NCBI GenBank assembly: GCA_021234155.1
Contig: JAJEKV010000050.1
Coordinates: 3,047,842 to 3,111,841 of the forward strand
Length of the DNA: 64,000 nucleotides
DNA from: Isoetes taiwanensis
Lineage: Eukaryota; Streptophyta; Lycopodiopsida; Isoetales; Isoetaceae
Direction: 5' to 3'
Shown here: positions 58,741-64,000 of the stretch, piece by piece
How positions within the stretch are numbered: the stretch's first letter is position 1
How the letters are laid out: every line of letters begins with the position of its first letter
The notes under the pieces: model-generated
What the model was told of the DNA's origin: nothing
Seen by the model: only the letters and a program-made list of their open reading frames with translations
Database searches by the model: none
Position numbers and translations under genes: made by a program

Positions 58741-59440
58741 AGAAGTTTGATCAGTCCACTAGCCCTCCTGTATATGATATTAGGTACGCCTGTAGTTAGC
58801 CAGATCATCTTCAAAAGGTCATGGTAGCATCGTCCTCCTTATCTCTAGCATTTCTATTCACTTGCCATTTCTCTCTTAATCATCGCTTAGTGAATTTACT
58901 TATTCAAACCATGTATCTCCACTTTAAATGATCCCAATCTTGTGACCATCTCAAGAACTAATTTTCTAGCTACTTCATGTTCAATGCTGAGCCGGAGTCA
59001 TGGCCTCTTCTTATTTATTACTAGCAAATCATGATAATATTGTAAATAAAAGCACAAATAAAAGCAATGGTTGTATTAATATAAACAAAACCAAAAGATT
59101 ACGTGAGTATAAGCACGCTTAGGGTGATAAAAAGAGCCATTCGAATATTATTACATATTAGGTAATGTATTTTAATTATAGTGCTTTTAACTACCAAGTG
59201 ATTAAAGAATATAAAACATTATTCCCAATTGTGTACTTAAAAATTTCATCCCCCTACTTTTGTTCTCATTTTCTTTGGCTAACAGAGTGGAGTCTTTAAT
59301 TCGATTTTTTTAGAATTAGTCCCACAGAACATTTGAACCGTTCGAGTAATCGACATTCCAGCTCGATCTGTCCTATAAGTTTTGCTTTCTTTATTTTGTG
59401 ATTTTGGCTTTTTTATGATTTCAGTCCGTCAATGAAATCA
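58741..59440. other. AT-rich spacer
   Basis: No coding, RNA or repeat feature recognised. Confidence 0.45.
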
Positions 59441-59444
59441 AAAA

Positions 59445-59588
59445 GATTTTAAAATATTTGTTTTGGTGTGTTATGGGAGATCTTGTTTTTTTGGTTAAAA
59501 ATTAAAATAAAAATTCAAAAAACACCATGAATGAAAAAATAAATCATTAAAAAGGGCCTATAACACACTAAAATAAAGATTTTAATTT
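59445..59588. mobile_element. Small inverted-repeat element, MITE-like
   Basis: Arms at 59445-59476 and 59557-59588 are imperfect reverse complements of about 32 bp (GTTTTGGTGTGTTATGG against CCTATAACACACTAAAAT) around an A/T-rich centre of 80 bp. A related arm occurs alone at 56066-56090. No target duplication was identified. A foldback element or MITE is likely, but a single copy plus a fragment is weak evidence. Confidence 0.5.
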
Positions 59589-59592
59589 TTTT

Positions 59593-60135
59593 TTCTGGAT
59601 AACATAACATAATAAGGAAAGAAAAACCAGGCCTTTAATTAGACTTTTCATATATGGACGACATTCAAGATCCTCTCAAAGAAAATCACAACACGGCTAT
59701 TAAAGGGATAAAGGTAAAGTTTTCATTTAGATTGCCTTTCTCACAAAGATGAAGATGCAGGACTATTCTAATGATTTCTTTCAAGCAGCTCTAAGTTTAA
59801 AAACGGTATCTTTGTGAGCAAGCCTCGCCTGTCTTCAAGTAGTAATACAAGTTTTCCATTTGCAAGCTGCTCTATAAATCTTAAACCCCATTATTTCTAT
59901 GCCAGAGCCCTTGTCTTCAAGCATCAAATTTCTAGCGATGGCTTTATATAATGGCTGCATTAGATCTATTGATTCTCGTGATCGCTTCTTCAAGGACTAC
60001 TCTTTCTTCCTTCTTCCTGCTAAAAATCCCAAGGCTTTGTGAATGCAGCTTTATGCAGAGTTGAAATTGCTCCCCAAAACGGACTTCTCAACATGTAGCT
60101 TCTAATTCGTCTTCTTTTTAGCTTGCCTCATTCTT
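59593..60135. other. Unassigned spacer
   Basis: Mixed composition; no feature recognised except the TTCTTTTTAG just before the ORF below, which could be a splice acceptor. Confidence 0.4.
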
Positions 60136-60288
60136 ATGGCTGACCGCACTGCTATGACACAGCCAAAAAGTAAAGAAATTATTGACCTAAATCAAGAGCC
60201 AGTAGAACTCGTAGGAGACCCTCCCTCAGATGTTGTAGGCCCGGAGTGCTTTCAAATATCACAGAAAAAAGAGAGGGATAGCTCATAA
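60136..60288 (+). CDS. Short ORF with DLNxxP motif, unknown
   Basis: An ATG at 60136 opens a 50-codon frame ending in TAA at 60286-60288. The peptide contains SKEIIDLNQEPVEL. DLNQEP fits DLNxxP, one form of the plant EAR repression motif that recruits TOPLESS-type co-repressors. The same short motif also occurs by chance. Another frame downstream reads CSLRFHKDSPFH near 60400, which weakly recalls the end of a BED-type zinc finger. It might be a host exon, a hAT N-terminus or chance. Confidence 0.25.
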   Translation: MADRTAMTQPKSKEIIDLNQEPVELVGDPPSDVVGPECFQISQKKERDSS

Positions 60289-61062
60289 TTTCGCAAAGAC
60301 TATGTCCTATGTCCAAAAGGCAAGAATCGAGCCTGTCCATTATTGGTCCTTTTTTGAAATATTATCAAATAATATCCGCATTCTATGAAGGTTCCAAATG
60401 TTCCTTAAGATTCCACAAAGATTCTCCATTTCACATTTGCTCCAATGACGACAAAGCGATAGCAAACTACCAGTTCTTGTAAAGCTCTCAATGGGAGAAA
60501 TTCAACGACATATGTCTCGCCTTGATATGATGCCCATTTTCGGAGATATGGCAGTTTGAATTCGAGGCACAAGAAATTCGTAGAAAGCTATCTAATTGCG
60601 CTTCACAACCTTCAGTTTATTTATGTATTTGAAACTGACAGTTAACTTAAAATTTCTAAAAAAGGAGTCGTGCTTGACGATGGCAAGATCACCCGCAATT
60701 GACATCCAATGGTATGAGGTTATCAACGGACGCCCTGCACAAATATCAACAAAAACTAAAATCCACCGCCTTTGTATGTCTTCTACTTTAAGAAAAAACA
60801 ATACCGAAGCCAAATCACGAAAAGGCATGGATCCAGTACTGCTGCTACCGTCGGTGCTACAAGTTTGAGATGTGAAATGGATTAAAGGGAGTCTAGAATG
60901 GTCACGAACTAGAAATTGCACAACTGGAAAATTACCTGCAATATCAGGTTTATGCCAGCTATAGAGAATATCTGGGTATCAAGCAATAAATTCTCATATT
61001 ATGCCCATATATCGAGAGGAGCGAGGCTTTTCTCTTTAGGGGCAACCCAGTCATAATCAAAT
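60289..61062. other. Unassigned region
   Basis: Overlapping open frames on both strands (60592-60921 minus, 60596-60868 plus) have no recognisable domain; neither is favoured. Confidence 0.35.
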
Positions 61063-61720
61063 TAGTTAGATGTTTGTATTGGTCAAGCATTCATATTAGA
61101 ATATTAAATCATTTTGGTAGAGGTACGAGTCCCTGCATTTCATATTTCAAAACCTTAGGCTCACACTATATTTCATACTTCAAACTCATAACCATCCCCA
61201 ATTCTAGATGACCACAATCGGAACAAGAGGCACCTAGAGGCTTTTAATATAATGCCTTTGGGATGTAGGATTACATCCCACGCACTGTGTCGGCTAAGGG
61301 GTACTCTGCCTAGAATATGTAGCAAAAATAGGGGTTCAGGGGATTTGATTTGGACGTATAAATGATCATATATGAAATCATAGACCATACCTCTAAAATA
61401 AAAATCCAGAAAAAATAATCATGTTAGCACGCTGGTTGTTTTGGCCAAATCATTTTTATTAGAATATTGTAAAATATTTAGTAGAGGTTCAATCTCAGAG
61501 CCATATTTCAAAACCTCAAAGATTTCAGATTTATTTTAAATCTAGGTGCCCCAAATTATAAATCACCATAATTGAAAGGAGACAGAGGTCTCAACATATG
61601 CAACGTGCCATTGGATGGGCGCAGCGGATGATCGAGGTAGTCTAGGGTGCACCTTGTTAAAAATATGTAGCGGAGGGCTTTTTTTTGGAGATGGCGGAAC
61701 TGGTGGCGCTACTTCGAGCG
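61063..61720 (+). repeat. Two-copy tandem repeat, period about 362 bp
   Basis: ATTAGAATATT...TAGAGGTWC...CATATTTCAAAACCT occurs at 61097-61152 and 61459-61516. Later anchors are CCAATTCTAGATGACCACAAT / CAAATTATAAATCACCATAAT and AATATGTAGC (61314 and 61666). The copies are clearly diverged. Confidence 0.75.
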
Positions 61721-64000
61721 TGAGCGATATGGTGGTCAAGCCCTGAGGGCTACATGGGTGCATGTGGGCAGACGCTGTGCCTCCTAAGCTGATTCCGAGG
61801 CTGATGCTGGGCGGCCTGTAATCGCTCGCTGGGGTTGGGTCTTCACTCATAAGCCCAATCCGCCTTCAACGGATCAACTTGCAGCCGAGGGAGGATGGTG
61901 ATTACCTGGCGCAGCCAGGCTGCAAGTCCGCTCACACGGGTCCTTCAGCCCCGGATCGCCCTGGGCTGTGTGAGAGGGATTGTGAGGAGAGGATTTCGCG
62001 TGCCTTCGTGGCTTAAGGGCCTACTAAGCAATGTGTTTGAGCACTCTACGAACCGGCCCTCCATAGCATGGCCAACAAGGTTCTACATGACGGATTTGGT
62101 AATGAGGGGGCCGCTTCCATCAAGTGCCCAACGCGGAGTTGAATGGTTCCTGGGATCACGCCTTCAATTCAGCGGAGTTGAACAGGTTTTGGGCAAAGAA
62201 ATGCTAGGTCAAAGGCCCTACTGACTGGGAGAAGGGAGGGAGTGGTCCCTCTCGTGGTGGGCGCGTCACAAGCACTCTCACCACTCAGCCTCCCGCAGCC
62301 GTGCCTGTAGGAGCCTCGAAAGTGCCGCTGCACAAGCTTTGGGGGATGTGAATTTGAAAGCCCAAGCAGCATGCTGCCACCGAGACTCCAAGTAACCATG
62401 TTTGGCAGTCCAAGCTTGCCTATTTCAACTTTTAAGCCAGAGGAGCCTCTTTATGTGCTGGCAGTATTTGAGCAATCCGCCCCTGCAAGGGCAAAGCGTG
62501 GTGTTTCGCGAACATCTAGATAAGTCGCCGCTAGAGCGCAAGAAAAGAGGGGCATGGAGTCAATGCTACCGCCTGATGTATGAACGAATGATACGTATGA
62601 GCGTGCTCTCACGCCCATCGCTTTAATGGATCCATTAATGTTGGCGCTTCGCTCGACACTTACTCTAATGGAGTGAGGTTTTGGCCTTCTCTGGGATTCA
62701 AAGACAACAAGAGAGAATTACGGGAAGTTGACCCTACTGGTCCTCCCGCTACCATAGTCGAAAGCTAGATCACCAGCTAAAGACTTCAAGTCTATTTCCA
62801 ACCTAGTCTCGCGGCGCAGCTGCTGGTGTACTATTATACCGAGTAATCGGACACCAGAGAGTCGGGCGGGTGGCTGCAAGAAGACCACTTTATAAGTTGG
62901 GATCTCACGCTTCAGTCCTTGGAAGTTCCCTTGGAATAATTTTTCCTCCTCATGTTCGGACGCCTCAAGGTGGAGAGGATAGTAGCCAGCGGGGCTGACC
63001 TCATGTGGGGAATTACTTGATTTATCAAAGATTACACCCCGGGTGTCGTTGCTCGACCTCGGCCGGGCCTTGAAGATCCCTTTGTTGGTTTCCCTGTGAT
63101 GGATCTTCCCCGCAGAAGCCGCTAAGCCGAAGTTCATGATCGCTGATTGCTAATGGCTCGGCAGCATATTTCCCACTCCATAGTTCGAAAGCACCGAAGA
63201 CCGGCGGGCTGCTTCACCCGCCGGATAGTCCATTGCCTTCCTTAGTGACCTGCTAGGAGTTTTGGATCGACACTTTCGTTTTTCCTCGCTCTTAAAGGGG
63301 GGCAAAGATCCAAAAATGTTTCCCCGCCCCTCTAGGTCTTCTGCGTTCGCCTATAGTAGCAGTGGCCCCTTCAAGGCCGCGGGCTCCATGGGAGGCGGGG
63401 AGGCCTGTGTCTGGCCCCAAACTCACGGAGGAGGCTCTAGCTAGGACCCAGATGGTGGTTGACCTCGCGTCGGTAGGCCACCCAGCTCATCATAATAATG
63501 GCCAACGCCGCTCCGCAAAGGGGCGCGGCGCGATGGACTCAACAAGATTCCTCAAGCAGTGGTGGTCCGTGGTTGCTTCACATTCACTGTGAATCCCTGA
63601 AAGCAAATGATACCCTACGATGGGCTCGATCTGCTGATGATCGGGTTGGTGCAAACATCGGATTGATGCAAGATTCACCCAAGCCTCCTGAGGGGATGGA
63701 GCCTCCTGAGGGGATGGAACTCTTGATAAGGTGGCTCGGGTACTTCATGCACGGTGGATTTGGATGTCAGTCGACTCAATGCATAACCCGCCGCTTCTTG
63801 TTCCATATGACTTAGGATCGTAGCCCGCCTTTAATGCATAAGAGGGGCGAAGAAGAAGCATCGTAGAATCCTTCCTTCTCAAGAGTAGTTATGGACAAGA
63901 AAATTTTGAGTCGAACGCAGGCCGCCTCCCTCTAAGAGAGAGTGAGAGTGCTATCGCTCGAAGATGGACCTTGTATATCTTGTGCCTTCGTGAATATAAG
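61721..64000. other. GC-rich region to window end, no gene recognised
   Basis: Several longish frames occur (62718-63137 minus, 139 residues; 61895-62224 plus, 109 residues), but none has a known domain. A perfect hairpin CCGGCGGG / CCCGCCGG with an 8-nt loop is at 63201-63224. GCCTCCTGAGGGGATGGA is duplicated near 63691 and 63708. The style of the last 1.4 kb (GAAGAAGAAGCATCG, purine-rich blocks) recalls plant mitochondrial spacer DNA, but no mitochondrial gene is visible to support this. Confidence 0.35.

Noticed and set aside
62718-63137. 139-residue minus frame as a host gene
   Set aside because: No recognisable family, GC-rich DNA lowers stop frequency, and both strands hold comparable frames. 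Kept only as part of the GC-rich region.

Overview
This window looks like repeat-dense nuclear DNA from a land plant with a large genome. A gymnosperm or another big-genome lineage is my best inference, but the sequence alone does not fix the taxon. The evidence is a plant-type Ty1/copia element with a tRNA-iMet-like primer binding site, several plant-type L1 LINEs, a second LINE family with pentanucleotide tails, a pentatricopeptide-repeat (PPR) relic, tRNA-like SINE heads, and no operon structure, ribosome binding sites or long intact reading frames. I find no convincing intact protein-coding gene. Nearly all recognisable coding sequence is transposon-derived and broken by stops and frameshifts.

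Layout. 1-6998: minus-strand copia retrotransposon (gag, integrase, RT, RNase H; protease region missing). Its 3' LTR is cut by the window edge and split by a plus-strand LINE (397-1934). 7669-11110: minus-strand L1 LINE. 11130-11475: LINE 3' end. 11.5-20.9 kb: mostly unassigned, with a possible hAT transposase relic, a degenerate repeat pair, a tetranucleotide microsatellite, an array of alternating imperfect palindromes (17467-17748), a perfect 69-bp duplication (17881-18018) and a 320-bp polypyrimidine tract. About 20950-25239: plus-strand L1 with a poly(A) end. 25.2-32.2 kb: AT-rich, with a minisatellite and a hairpin cluster. 32230-34850: plus-strand L1 broken by a solo-LTR-like block and a tandem repeat. 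37.6-40.7 kb: tandem duplications, LINE 3' ends and a PPR pseudogene. 45.06-47.24 kb: a two-unit tandem repeat in which each unit carries a tRNA-like A/B-box promoter, followed by a perfect heat-shock-element palindrome and a TATA box. 48.4-56.0 kb: a T/C-rich, A-poor block with internal repeats. 57.0-57.9 kb: another copy of the pentanucleotide-tail LINE. 58.4-64 kb: a third copy of the 37.6-kb repeat, a small inverted-repeat element, a short ORF with a DLNxxP motif, a tandem repeat and a GC-rich end.

The parts do not form one pathway. The window records nested insertion, truncation and local two-copy tandem duplication. The most informative signals are a LINE family with a conserved 3' hairpin and variable pentamer tails (at least five copies), the alternating palindrome array, the tRNA-like units beside a heat-shock-type promoter, and the unusual number of diverged two-copy tandem repeats. 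All domain calls come from reading translations by eye; no database search was possible.
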